Positions 29,637 to 37,794 are shown, numbered from the stretch's first letter. The stretch is 44,214 nucleotides of DNA from Telmatospirillum sp. (GCA_009712185.1 WASQ01000065.1:209380-253593); one strand, 5' to 3'. Numbers and translations are program-made. Notes: generated from the sequence alone by a model not told the origin.

Positions 29637-30574
29637 ACGGCTATTCCGAAGAGCACGCCCCAGACTGTAGAGACAGCGCCCGGATCGGGTACGCGATCAA
29701 GGCGCTGCTGACGTTCTGGGGGGATAAGTTTGTCGGGGACATCACCAAACAGAGCTGCAAGGCCTACGGCCGGCACCGCCAGAAAGCCGATGGAACAGTC
29801 CGCAAGGAACTCGGCACCCTCGCCGCGGCGATCAACCACGACGTGGGGGAAAAGCGTCTGTCGGCGCCGGTCACCGTCTTCCTTCCCGAAAAGCCGGACA
29901 ACAAGGACAGGTGGCTGACACGCGAGGAAGCCGCGCAGTTGCTTCGGGCGGCGCGGAAGGATAAGCGGTCGCGCTTACACCTCCCTCTTTTCATTCTCAT
30001 GGGGCTGTACACCGCCGCCCGTAAGGAAGCGATTTTGTCGCTCCGGTGGCCCCAGGTCGATTTCGAGCGCGGTCAAATAGACTTCAATCCGCCTGGGCGA
30101 AAGCGCACCAGCAAGGGGCGAGCGCTGATCCCGATCCCGCGCCGCCTGATGACCTTCCTGCGGTTGGCCCGCAAGCGCAGCTCGGAAACCGGCTTCGTCA
30201 TCGAGTATTTCGGCGTGTCGGCCAAGAGATTGCGCGAGGCCGCCGATCCGATCCACGGCCGCGCCGTCAAGAACATCAAGCACGCCTTTGCCTCGGCCGC
30301 TGTGAATGCTGGTCTGGGAGAATGGAAGATTCGCGTGAGCCAGCGAACTGTCGCCAGGACGAAGGCCGGCACTGAGCGCTTTCCCGAGACCGATGTCACA
30401 CCCCATGTGCTTCGCCACACCAGCGCGAGTTGGATGGCACAGGCCCGCGTGCCGATGGAGATGATTGCCCAATATCTCGGGCATGACGACGTCCGCACGA
30501 CCATCAAGATCTATGCCCACCATCATCCGGATTATCTTTCTGAGGCAGCGCAGGCGCTCGACGGGCGCCGGTGA
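29420..30574 (+). CDS. int: Tyrosine integrase
   Basis: Protein of 384 residues. Catalytic residues are visible: Arg201 (TAARKEA), a Lys near 232 (TSKGRALIPIP), His329 and Arg332 (HVLR), His355 (LGHDD) and the nucleophile Tyr365 (KIYAH). Residues 60-150 form the core-binding domain. It should recombine the phage att site with a tRNA-Pro gene 3' end, a fragment of which lies 120 bases downstream. It overlaps the excisionase gene by 217 bases. The insert at 275-325 before the HxxR box is longer than in many relatives. Confidence 0.93.
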   Translation: MPKPNQGAKLEFREERGVWEIIWFERGQRRRKGTGTAERAEADKIFGRWLLDKEQGEAGPCHPDKRRIADVLNGYSEEHAPDCRDSARIGYAIKALLTFWGDKFVGDITKQSCKAYGRHRQKADGTVRKELGTLAAAINHDVGEKRLSAPVTVFLPEKPDNKDRWLTREEAAQLLRAARKDKRSRLHLPLFILMGLYTAARKEAILSLRWPQVDFERGQIDFNPPGRKRTSKGRALIPIPRRLMTFLRLARKRSSETGFVIEYFGVSAKRLREAADPIHGRAVKNIKHAFASAAVNAGLGEWKIRVSQRTVARTKAGTERFPETDVTPHVLRHTSASWMAQARVPMEMIAQYLGHDDVRTTIKIYAHHHPDYLSEAAQALDGRR

Positions 30575-30580
30575 AAATCC

Positions 30581-30610
30581 GGGGCAGTTTTGGGGCAGTC
30601 ATGGGGCAGT
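30581..30610 (+). repeat. Three GGGGCAGT repeats, candidate integrase arm sites
   Basis: GGGGCAGT occurs at 30,581, 30,592 and 30,603, exactly 11 bases apart, so all copies face one side of the helix. They lie between the integrase stop and the tRNA fragment, where arm-type sites are expected. Confidence 0.6.
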
Positions 30611-30694
30611 ATCAGAGGGAACAAAAAGGCAAATTAAGCCGGTCCATTCGTCAGAAATCCAGGGAAACCGCGCCTTTCATCCTGCGCCCCTGAT

Positions 30695-30739
30695 TTCGGG
30701 AGGCAGGGGCCGGAGGTTCGAATCCTCTCACTCCGACCA
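30695..30739 (+). other. Prophage attachment site: 3' half of tRNA-Pro(CGG)
   Basis: The stretch starts in an anticodon loop (TTCGGGA, anticodon CGG). It continues through the 3' anticodon stem GGCAG, the T-arm GGAGG-TTCGAAT-CCTCT, the acceptor strand CACTCCGA and CCA. The 5' anticodon stem and everything before it do not match a tRNA, so this is only the 3' fragment. Its orientation predicts that the complete tRNA-Pro gene lies at the far left end of the prophage. It marks the phage/host junction. Confidence 0.8.
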
Positions 30740-30742
30740 ATC

Positions 30743-30776
30743 AAAAGCCGCGGAGCCCATGGTTCCGCGGCTTTTT
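30743..30776 (+). terminator. Intrinsic terminator after the tRNA fragment
   Basis: AAAAGCCGCGGA pairs with TCCGCGGCTTTTT around a nine-base loop, followed by five Ts. It is the natural terminator of the original tRNA-Pro transcript, left on the host side, and stops the integrase operon. Confidence 0.85.
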
Positions 30777-31122
30777 GATTCTGGCGAGAATACGATTTGG
30801 GGGAGTCACCATTTGGTCGGCAGCCCGATGCCGGTCCTCCCCGCCTGTCGTCCGCCCGGCACGCTCACCGCCCCCATTTCCGGGCACGCCCCCCTGGCTG
30901 CCAATTCACAATCAAATCGCTCGGTACCGGGCGTATTTCCGTCCGCCGAAGTCCAAACACGACCTCGAGATGCTGACCGACGGAATGAGACCGCAATGGG
31001 TATTCCGGCGGCAATTTGCTTAATGACCGTGATAAGCGGTCCGGACCATTCAGTCGGCAAAGACCGTCCGCAGAATACAAAAAAGTAAACTGTCACCGCA
31101 ATATATACGACGGGAAAAGGAA
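30777..31122. other. Intergenic host DNA after the prophage, no gene seen
   Basis: About 350 bases between the tRNA terminator and the dehydrogenase terminator. Reading frames exist on both strands but have no ribosome sites, no recognisable domains and are poor coding candidates. No repeat or clear promoter was recognised. Confidence 0.5.
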
Positions 31123-31155
31123 ACGCCCCGCCACCCGGATGGGGCGACGGGGCGT
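31123..31155 (-). terminator. Terminator downstream of the idonate dehydrogenase
   Basis: ACGCCCCG pairs with CGGGGCGT, with a further CCC/GGG pairing inside the loop. On the minus strand it is followed by a pyrimidine-rich, T-containing run. It is placed 70 bases after the stop of the dehydrogenase gene. Confidence 0.6.
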
Positions 31156-31226
31156 GTTCGTGTCCTCTCTCGCGGAAAGCCCGGAATGCCGGCCCCATCG
31201 AGGGACGGGTCCGGCCGGTCAACCCG

Positions 31227-32264
31227 TCAGAAGGAGATCATCACCTTCATATGCTGGCTGCGATCGCGTGCCATCGCGAACGCATCCGCCGCCTTCGCCA
31301 TCGGCACCACCCCGGTCAGCAGGCCGGACACGTCGATCATGCCCCGGTCGAGGCAGGCGACGGCGTCGCCGAACACATTGCCGAAGCGGAAGGCGCCCCG
31401 GATGTCGAGTTCCTTCGCCATGATCCGGTTGCCGTTGATCGGCTGCCCGCCGCCCGGCAGGGATCCCACCTGGACGATGATGCCGCCGCGCGCCACGGCG
31501 TCGATGGCGGTATTGAGGGCCGCCGGAACACCGGACACCTCGAACACCACGTCGAAGCCTCCGATGGCCTTGGAGGCCGCATCGAGATCGGCGGAACCGG
31601 CCGAAACATTGATGACCTGATCGGCGCCCTGCTTCTTAGCGATCGCCAGGGTCTGATCCATGATGTCGGTCAGGGTCAGGGAGGCCGCGCCGCCGCGCCG
31701 CGCCGCCAGCATCACCAGTTGGCCGATGGGACCGGCGCCGGTGATCAGCACGTTCTTGCCCATCAGGTTGCCGGCGCGGTGCGCCGCGTGCAAAGCCACG
31801 GACAAGGGCTCGGCAAAAGCCGCGATGGTGAAGTCGAGGGTCGGCGACACCTTGAAGCACTGGCTTTCGATCGCGGTCACGAATTCGCAGAAGCCGCCCT
31901 GCATATGCGGGAACTTGCTGGCGCTGCCCATGAAGAACACCGCCTCGCACAGGTTGGGACGGCCCTCGCGGCAGGGACGGCACTGTCCGCAACTGCGCCC
32001 CGGGTGAACGCAGACGCGGTCACCGGGCTTCACCTTGGTCACGCGGGCGCCGACCTCGGCCACTTCGCCCGAGAATTCGTGCCCGGGAATCAGCGGCTCG
32101 CGGATGATGAAATCGCCGATCCCGCCATGGGCCAGATAATGCAGGTCCGAACCGCAGATACCACCGGCGCGGACCCGGATCTTCACCTCGAGATCCCCGA
32201 TGCGGGGATCGTCGCGGCGTTCGAGACGGAGATCACCCGCCCCATGAATGACACATGCTTCCAT
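31227..32264 (-). CDS. idnD: L-idonate 5-dehydrogenase, zinc alcohol dehydrogenase family
   Basis: Protein of 345 residues. Catalytic zinc ligands are Cys37 (GICGSD), His62 and Glu63 (GHEF); structural zinc cysteines are 92, 95, 98 and 106. The Rossmann motif is GAGPIG near 177. The pattern ICGSDLHYLAHGGIGDFIIREPLIPGHE is close to L-idonate 5-dehydrogenases, which oxidise L-idonate to 5-ketogluconate with NAD(P). It acts in the cytoplasm. It lies downstream of a sugar-type transporter, so uptake and oxidation of a sugar acid is likely. Related polyol dehydrogenases cannot be excluded. Confidence 0.85.
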   Translation of the reverse strand: MEACVIHGAGDLRLERRDDPRIGDLEVKIRVRAGGICGSDLHYLAHGGIGDFIIREPLIPGHEFSGEVAEVGARVTKVKPGDRVCVHPGRSCGQCRPCREGRPNLCEAVFFMGSASKFPHMQGGFCEFVTAIESQCFKVSPTLDFTIAAFAEPLSVALHAAHRAGNLMGKNVLITGAGPIGQLVMLAARRGGAASLTLTDIMDQTLAIAKKQGADQVINVSAGSADLDAASKAIGGFDVVFEVSGVPAALNTAIDAVARGGIIVQVGSLPGGGQPINGNRIMAKELDIRGAFRFGNVFGDAVACLDRGMIDVSGLLTGVVPMAKAADAFAMARDRSQHMKVMISF

Positions 32265-32339
32265 GACTTTCCGTTACCTTTCCATTGCGAACCGGGACAT
32301 CGGCAGATCGCCGGCACTGCCGGCACCGCCCGCCCGGTT

Positions 32340-32391
32340 CAAGGGGGGACCCCGGTCCGCCGCGGGCGGGCGGCGGACGGATCCCCCCTTG
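32340..32391 (-). other. Large hairpin between transporter and dehydrogenase
   Basis: Outer arms CAAGGGGGGA and TCCCCCCTTG pair perfectly over 10 bases; inner arms GTCCGCCG and CGGCGGAC pair over 8. No U-tract follows on the transcribed strand. It may protect or process the joint mRNA and so set the ratio of transporter to enzyme. Confidence 0.6.
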
Positions 32392-32434
32392 TCGACGGAG
32401 CAGGCCGGGAGAGGGCCTGCTCCGCCCCATCACG

Positions 32435-33829
32435 TCACTTCGACGGTGCCTCTTCGGTTTCCACGTAGCCGTACATTTCCGGCAGGATGAACTTGGCGGC
32501 CAGGAAGCCGATCAGCGACAGGATCGCGACGACGAACGTCGCCCCCGACTTGCCCAGAGCCTCGCTCACCATCGGGAACACGAAGGCGCCGAAGAAAGAC
32601 GCCGCCTTGACGAACACATAGCCGAAGCCGGACGCGGTCGCCTTGAACCGGGAAGGCGCAACCATCGAGGTGATGGTCATGCCGTTGGACGCATCCCAGT
32701 AATGGCCCCACATCAGGATGCAGGCGCCGACCACGATCATGATCTTCCAGTCGTAATGGATGGCGAAGCCGCCGATGATCAGACCGAGGAAGGCGAGGCC
32801 GAAGCCCCACATGGCGACGCCGCGATGGCCGATCTTGGGCAGCATCAGGGGCGCGACATAACCCGAGAGGGTTGCCAGGCAGAAGATCAGCGCCGTCACG
32901 ATGTTGGTGCCGATGATGTTGCCGCTGGAGGACACACCGACGCCCGAGAGGACCAGAATGACCGGCAGATAGAAGCCCCAGGCGGTGAACTCGGCGCCCT
33001 GGCACATGTTGGAAATCCAGCCGAACAGGGTGGCCCGGCGCTTGATCGGGTCGGCCCAGATGACCTTCAGGAAGTCGCCGATCTTGGGTTTCGGAATCCG
33101 GACATCCTCGTTGGGGAGCATGTCGAGCGGATCGTCGAACAGTTGCTTCGACACCTGCTTGGCCTTGACGAAATGTCCGCGCTGCAACAGCGACAGCGGG
33201 GTTTCGGGCAGATCGAGCCGGGCGAACAGCAGGACCAGGGCCGGAACGGCACCCAGGGCCAGGGCGGTGCGCCACAGAATGTCATGCGGCATGTCGACGG
33301 CATACATGAGGGTGATGACCAAGATCGAGAACACCTCGCCCAGGCCGAACATGAACTGCCAGCGGCTGCCCATCTCCTCGCGCTTGCCCTTGGACATCGA
33401 CTCCATGATGTAGGCGTAGCCGTTGGAGATATCGCTTCCGAGCGGAATACCGATCAGAAGGCGCATGATGATCAGATCCCAGATGTTGTGGGAGAACCCT
33501 TGCGCCAGGGCCAGGATGATGAAAAGGACCATCGTCAGGATGAAGACCTTCTTGCGCCCCAGCCAGTCGGCGACGATGCCTCCGAACAAGGCGCCGACCA
33601 GCGCGCCACCCTGCACCGCAGCGGTGACCAGCCCCAGCTCGGCCGCGGTCGGATGATATTCTTCTTTGATAAAAATAAGAACGAACGCGATTGCATAAAG
33701 ATCCCAGGCTTCGATCAGGATGGTGGCGATCATCATCCACCCACCCTTATTGCTCGAAACCGTTCCTGGTTTATTCAGAAGTACCTGTGTTGCTTCATCC
33801 GACAAGCGTCGGATTTGTGACTGGTCCAT
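32435..33829 (-). CDS. MFS sugar/sugar acid transporter
   Basis: Protein of 464 residues with about 12 membrane segments. The MFS motif A is visible as GGIVADWLGRKKV after the second helix, and a repeat of the fold follows a central loop (residues 215-260) containing KPKIGDFLKVIW. Two conserved WxxD-like acidic sites in helix 1 (LIEAWDLYAI) recall sugar or aromatic acid:proton symporters. Substrate is unknown, but the downstream idnD-like gene suggests a sugar acid such as L-idonate or gluconate. AAGGGGGG precedes the ATG. Confidence 0.85.
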   Translation of the reverse strand: MDQSQIRRLSDEATQVLLNKPGTVSSNKGGWMMIATILIEAWDLYAIAFVLIFIKEEYHPTAAELGLVTAAVQGGALVGALFGGIVADWLGRKKVFILTMVLFIILALAQGFSHNIWDLIIMRLLIGIPLGSDISNGYAYIMESMSKGKREEMGSRWQFMFGLGEVFSILVITLMYAVDMPHDILWRTALALGAVPALVLLFARLDLPETPLSLLQRGHFVKAKQVSKQLFDDPLDMLPNEDVRIPKPKIGDFLKVIWADPIKRRATLFGWISNMCQGAEFTAWGFYLPVILVLSGVGVSSSGNIIGTNIVTALIFCLATLSGYVAPLMLPKIGHRGVAMWGFGLAFLGLIIGGFAIHYDWKIMIVVGACILMWGHYWDASNGMTITSMVAPSRFKATASGFGYVFVKAASFFGAFVFPMVSEALGKSGATFVVAILSLIGFLAAKFILPEMYGYVETEEAPSK

Positions 33830-33854
33830 GCGAGACCCCCCTTATTGTTGTCCA

Positions 33855-33870
33855 CCGATCGTGATATCGG
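33855..33870. promoter_or_regulatory. Inverted repeat near the transporter start
   Basis: CCGATCGTGATATCGG (CCGAT-N6-ATCGG) lies about 26 bases before the transporter ATG. Its place in the leader suggests a regulator binding site for the idonate pair. No regulator gene is in the window. Confidence 0.35.
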
Positions 33871-33954
33871 CGTCTAAGACTGGTTAAGCGATGCGACTTA
33901 CACCCTTCAAAAAGCCCGGATGGCCCGATTTTTCGGCCGCCAGGCAAAACGGAT

Positions 33955-33987
33955 GGACAGGGGACGCCGGCCATCGGCCCCCTGTCC
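33955..33987 (-). other. Hairpin downstream of a small host frame
   Basis: GGACAGGGG pairs with CCCCTGTCC around a 15-base loop, 14 bases past the stop of the small frame at 34,001. Two or three Ts follow shortly after, so it may be a weak terminator. Confidence 0.4.
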
Positions 33988-34000
33988 TTCGGGAACAGTG

Positions 34001-34123
34001 TCAATGAACGTGGGTAAGGGCATAGCCGCGAAAAGCCGCACGCGTCGTCCGGTGCATCATGGCGCGATCCCTTCCGGCGTAAGGACCCCGCCGAAATCCG
34101 GCCGGCGATGCCATCCTGAACAT
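34001..34123 (-). CDS. Small host protein (40 residues), strong ribosome site
   Basis: A 40-codon frame with GGAGGG six bases before the ATG. The peptide starts MFRMASPAGFRR and ends RGYALTHVH; it is basic, with several Arg and His. A hairpin follows the stop. It is not recognised as any family. The ribosome site is the main support; it could be a leader peptide, microprotein or chance frame. Confidence 0.4.
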   Translation of the reverse strand: MFRMASPAGFRRGPYAGRDRAMMHRTTRAAFRGYALTHVH

Positions 34124-34584
34124 CCGTTCCCTCCTCGGGTTTTTCGTTATGGAAGGTCGCCTCTTTTGGCGGGTCCCCTCAGCGTCCCGTCAAGGGACTA
34201 TCAGCGGCAGGACCCTGCCGAAGGCCCGGACATGGCTCCAACGACGCGAAACCCTGACCAAAACCCGGCGACCCTCCCGGCGTTCACAGTCTGAACACCG
34301 GCGTCATCCATGCTACCATGGTAGGATTCAATTTCAAACAAAAGTCGCCTGTGCACTGCACACAAGAGTGCCGTATTTTCAGGGAATTGACCCATTAAAA
34401 CGGGTATTCTATGAGCGCTTTCTCTTGCCGAAATTGGCCTGACCGTCGACAAGTCACGGTAAGAAAACAGAGTCTTGGCGGCAGGGTCTCGCGCCATGGT
34501 TGACCCTTGCCAACACCCCCCGGCTTGGCGATGCTCAAGCGTCGGCGCCATGTCGGCGCCCCTCTGCCGGGATCCGGTCGAACC
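34124..34584. promoter_or_regulatory. Upstream region of the polysaccharide locus, with three short dyads
   Basis: About 460 bases without a long gene. It holds three perfect inverted repeats: GTTCA-CAGTC-TGAAC (34,282-34,296), CTACCATGGTAG (34,313-34,324) and TGTGCACTGCACA (34,350-34,362). The local sequence is less GC-rich than its surroundings, as expected of a promoter region. No consensus sigma-70 promoter with good spacing was identified. Confidence 0.45.
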
Positions 34585-35337
34585 ATGAGCCCACCGTCCT
34601 TGCCGCGACGATTGCGGATCGCCCTGCGCAGGCGCGTCCGCCGACACCCAAAACTTCTTGCCCTGGTCCGATTGGCAAAATACGGCCCCTACCGGGGGCT
34701 GGTGGACGACCGGAGCCGCGATGCGCTGCTCGTCCGGGCACGTGCGGAAGGGTGGCGCATCCTTTATCTGGGATCCGGGGGCCGGCGGCAGCGGGGGATG
34801 ATCAATCTCGATATCACCTGGGACACCGGGCCGGACGTCGTGGGAGACGGCCTCTGTCTGCCATTCGCGGACGAAACGTTCGACGCCATCTTCTGCGAAT
34901 CGGTCATCGAACATGTTCCCGATCCCGAGGCCTTTCTGGCCGCCGCCAGCCGCAGCCTGAAATACGGGGGACACTGGTACATCGAGGTCCCCTTCCTGTG
35001 CCCCCGTCATGCCGATGCCGATTTCCAGCGATGGACGGTGGAGGGCTTCCGCGAGGCGTTGCGCCGCACCGGCCTGGAGCCGGTGTCCGGCGGCGCGCAC
35101 ACCGGCCCGGCCTTCATGCTGTTCTGGGTCTTAAGAGAGTGGTTGTCGCTCTCCCTGTCCCTGGGAATACGGCGTCTGTTTCCTCTTTTGTTCTGGGGGC
35201 TCGGTTTTCTTCTCAGCCCGCTGTTGCTGCTGGATCCGCTTTTGATGCGGCTGCCCCGGTCAGACGGGCTGGCCTCCGCCTTTTGCCATGTCGCCCGCCG
35301 TCCCCGTCCGGCCCGGCCGGACCGGGAGCATCCATGA
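34585..35337 (+). CDS. SAM-dependent methyltransferase (type 11) with membrane tail
   Basis: Protein of 250 residues starting MSPPSLPRRLRIAL; earlier ATG and GTG codons lack ribosome sites. SAM motif I is YLGSGGRR (61-68) followed by acidic Asp76 (GMINLD), and the FDAIFCESVIEHVPDPEAF segment near 97-115 is typical of the class I type 11 fold. The last third has a hydrophobic stretch (LFPLLFWGLGFLLSPLLLLDPLLM) likely to contact the membrane. It may methylate a sugar or lipid-linked intermediate. It is first in the polysaccharide operon, coupled to the flippase by ATGA. Confidence 0.8.
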   Translation: MSPPSLPRRLRIALRRRVRRHPKLLALVRLAKYGPYRGLVDDRSRDALLVRARAEGWRILYLGSGGRRQRGMINLDITWDTGPDVVGDGLCLPFADETFDAIFCESVIEHVPDPEAFLAAASRSLKYGGHWYIEVPFLCPRHADADFQRWTVEGFREALRRTGLEPVSGGAHTGPAFMLFWVLREWLSLSLSLGIRRLFPLLFWGLGFLLSPLLLLDPLLMRLPRSDGLASAFCHVARRPRPARPDREHP

Positions 35338-36704
35338 CCGGTCCGGCCGGGCCGGACTCCGATGGCCGCCGGGGTGTCCTTGCGCATCTGACGGGCATGG
35401 CGGGGGGAGAGGCTGCCGCGCGGATCGCCCAGATCGCGGCATTGGCGGTCGCCGGCCGCGTCCTCGGGCCGGAGGGGGTGGGCGTTATCGCCCTGGCCGC
35501 CGCTTTCGCCACCCTGGCGCAGCCGCTGATCCAGGGCGGACCGGAACTGACCGGGATCCGCCTGTTGTCGGAGTGCGCGTCCGGGGACCGCGGCGCCGTC
35601 GTCCGGACCATCTCCCGACTGAAAATCCGCCTGTCCCTGACGATCCTCCCGTTCTGTGCGGCGGTGGCGATGCTGTCCGGTCATCATCGCCCGTCCGACC
35701 TTGCGCAGATCGGTTTGCAATGCCTCGGCGCGGCCATGGCGGCCGCCGGATATGGCTGGGCTCTTCGCGCCCTTCACCGCCCCCTGCAACAGGCGGCGCT
35801 GCGCGGACTGCAATCGCTGGGCGGTCTCGCCCTCGCCTGCCTTCTGTTGCGGACCTGGCCTTCGCCCCTTGCCCTGCCGCTGGCCGACATCCTGGCCGGC
35901 GCCGCAGTGGCCGGGTTGGGTCTTGCACGGGTCTCAGGACTGCTCTCGGGATCACCGCCCTGCGAAGGGGGAAAGGCCCGGACGCCCGCCGCCGTCATCC
36001 GGCCGGCGCTCGCCCTCGGGCTGACAGGACTGCTGTCGTCAGCCCAGTGGATGGCGCCGATCCTGATCGCCGGCGCCATCCTGTCCCCGCGGGATCTCGG
36101 CCTTGTGGCCGCCTGCCTGAGGCTGGTTCAGGGCCTGAACGGGATTCTTCAACTGGGCCTGCAAGCCCTGTTCCCGCTGATCGCCGGCAGGCCCAAAGGA
36201 GAGGCCGTTCTCGCCCTTACGGCCCAGACGACGCTGTCCGCCCTGGGCGCGGTCCTTGTCCTGGCGGCCATCGCGGATCCGCTGGTTCCGTCTCTTCTCG
36301 GCCCCGCCTTCCAGGACGCCTGCCCGCTGTTCCGCCGGCTGTTGCCGGTTCTGGTTCCGGTCGCCCTGGCCTCCCCGGCAGCCTACGCCCTGATGGGAGC
36401 CGGCGAGAACCGGGCCTGTCTGACAGTCGCCATCCAGTCAACCACCCTCACGATCGCCGCCTGCGCCCTTGCCTTCTGGTTTCTGCGCTCCCCGGTCGCG
36501 GTTCCGGCGGCGCTGCATCCGGCGATGTGGGCCCAGGCCGTCGTCACGCTGTGGACGGCACAACGCCTCAACCTGCTCGACCGTCCCGGCCGCCCTTTCT
36601 GGCGCCTGCTGGATCCCTGGCGCCTGGGACGGATGCTCCGGGATCGTCCGGCGCCGGATCAGAATCCGGTCCCGGGCGCATCGCCGCCCGCCGGTCCGGG
36701 ATAG
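35334..36704 (+). CDS. Wzx-like polysaccharide flippase
   Basis: Protein of 456 residues with about 12 to 14 hydrophobic segments, starting MTGPAGPDSDGRRG. The N-terminal helices (GEAAARIAQIAALAVAGRVLGPEGVGVIALA) match the MATE/MOP polysaccharide transporter superfamily. It would flip undecaprenyl-linked repeat units across the inner membrane. It is translationally coupled to the methyltransferase. Its 3' end overlaps the opposing glycosyltransferase gene by 46 bases. Confidence 0.82.
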   Translation: MTGPAGPDSDGRRGVLAHLTGMAGGEAAARIAQIAALAVAGRVLGPEGVGVIALAAAFATLAQPLIQGGPELTGIRLLSECASGDRGAVVRTISRLKIRLSLTILPFCAAVAMLSGHHRPSDLAQIGLQCLGAAMAAAGYGWALRALHRPLQQAALRGLQSLGGLALACLLLRTWPSPLALPLADILAGAAVAGLGLARVSGLLSGSPPCEGGKARTPAAVIRPALALGLTGLLSSAQWMAPILIAGAILSPRDLGLVAACLRLVQGLNGILQLGLQALFPLIAGRPKGEAVLALTAQTTLSALGAVLVLAAIADPLVPSLLGPAFQDACPLFRRLLPVLVPVALASPAAYALMGAGENRACLTVAIQSTTLTIAACALAFWFLRSPVAVPAALHPAMWAQAVVTLWTAQRLNLLDRPGRPFWRLLDPWRLGRMLRDRPAPDQNPVPGASPPAGPG

Positions 36705-37669
36705 GGCAATCGCAGTCCCTTCGGCCCGAAAAGCGTCTCGCGCCATCCCCCCAGCGATTTTGCCAGAAGCGCCCGCACCACCATGGCCCGCGCGGGCGGA
36801 AGAAACGGGACGAAAGCGCGGACAAGCACCAGCGCCGGAAACGCCGCCAGCAACCGCGCCGTCTCGCCGCCAACGGCGGCACGGCCGCGCAGCCGCGCCA
36901 TCCGGACCCGAAGACGCCCGTCGCTTTGATATTTCCACAACACCCAGTCACGCGTCAGTTTTCCGGCGATCACCCGATGCAGGACGACGATGCCGGCCAC
37001 CCGGATTACCCGAAATCCGGCGCGCACATAAATTTCGCAGAGATCGGTATCGTCGCCCCCGACGGCGGGCCGTCCGCTGATGGCGCCGCCGCCATAGCCG
37101 AGTTCGGCCTGTCGCCGCTCCCCCGCCAGATAATAATCGAGGCAGGGAGCCCGCCGCACCGCCAGACAAACCCCCGGGGGAAACCGGGGATATCGGCAGT
37201 CCTCGATGTCCCCGTCCACCCCCATCACCGGAATGTCGCGCAGGAACCGGGGCGCGAACCAGTCCGGAAGAGGACCATCCATCAATCCTTCAATACCGCC
37301 GCCGACGACTCCGACCGAGGGATCTCTGAAGGCCGCCCGGACCCCGGAAAGAAGATCGGGAGGAACGATCACGTCGTCATCGACGAACAGCAGGATCGCG
37401 CCGTCGCTCGCCCGGATCGCCGCCGCGCGGGCGTGATAGAGACCGGGCTGCGGCTCCCCGAGCGGCAGGATCCGCCCGTCACGGGCAGCCTCCCCGGACA
37501 GAAAGGCCCGGGTTCCGTCGCGCGATCCGTTGTCGACCACAAGGATCCGTGTCCCCGGAACCCGGTCAGCGGCCCGGAGCAACGCCTCCAGGGTGGCCCC
37601 CAGCATGGACTGGCGGTCGCGGGTGCAGACGACGATATCGATGGCGTCGCCGCCGCGGTCGGACGTCAT
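36659..37669 (-). CDS. Family 2 glycosyltransferase
   Basis: Protein of 336 residues. The GT-A fold start DIVVCTRDRQSML, the VVDNGSRDGT segment and the metal-binding DDD at 97-99 (LLFVDDDVIV) are clear. The C-terminal part has an amphipathic or membrane-associated region (LLAAFPALVLVRAFVPFL). It likely adds a sugar to a lipid-linked glycan on the cytoplasmic side. It is the only gene of the locus read leftward apart from the last one, and it converges on the flippase gene. Confidence 0.85.
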   Translation of the reverse strand: MTSDRGGDAIDIVVCTRDRQSMLGATLEALLRAADRVPGTRILVVDNGSRDGTRAFLSGEAARDGRILPLGEPQPGLYHARAAAIRASDGAILLFVDDDVIVPPDLLSGVRAAFRDPSVGVVGGGIEGLMDGPLPDWFAPRFLRDIPVMGVDGDIEDCRYPRFPPGVCLAVRRAPCLDYYLAGERRQAELGYGGGAISGRPAVGGDDTDLCEIYVRAGFRVIRVAGIVVLHRVIAGKLTRDWVLWKYQSDGRLRVRMARLRGRAAVGGETARLLAAFPALVLVRAFVPFLPPARAMVVRALLAKSLGGWRETLFGPKGLRLPYPGPAGGDAPGTGF

Positions 37670-37794
37670 CTTCCCTCCCCCCTCGGGCTGACCATGAATG
37701 GCAGGCGCTCTCCTGAAGGATAGATCAAGAGTTGATATTCATGGACGACTTTTGCTATTGCCCTTAGCATGATTGCCTCGGGAACGGAACGCCG

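Larger units (their letters stand above)
1..30739. mobile_element. Prophage with P22-like head module, left end outside the window
   Basis: A continuous set of phage genes runs from the left edge to the integrase. It is bounded on the right by a 3' tRNA-Pro fragment, after which host metabolic genes begin. Identifiable modules are late structural genes (leftward), replication and DNA modification (leftward), a divergent repressor switch, recombination and accessory genes (rightward), and excisionase/integrase. P22-type coat, scaffold and portal proteins indicate a short-tailed phage architecture. Lysis genes and the left attachment site are not present, so the element exceeds 30.7 kb. Most reading frames look intact, so it may be inducible; that is inference. 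Confidence 0.95.

Noticed and set aside
30661-30739. Complete tRNA gene at the prophage right end
   Set aside because: The 5' acceptor strand, D-arm and 5' anticodon stem are missing or mismatched, so only the 3' part is present.
30806-31222. Leftward frame of 138 codons with a hydrophobic stretch after the prophage
   Set aside because: It has no ribosome site, runs through the likely terminator of the dehydrogenase gene and resembles no known protein. It is most likely a chance frame in GC-rich DNA.
32285-33820. Rightward frame of 511 codons opposite the transporter gene
   Set aside because: It is an antisense shadow with His/Asp/Arg-rich composition. The leftward frame encodes a clear MFS transporter.
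34201-35100. Leftward frame of 299 codons over the methyltransferase gene
   Set aside because: It lies antisense to a gene with clear SAM-binding motifs and has the Arg/Pro/Gly-rich makeup of a shadow frame.
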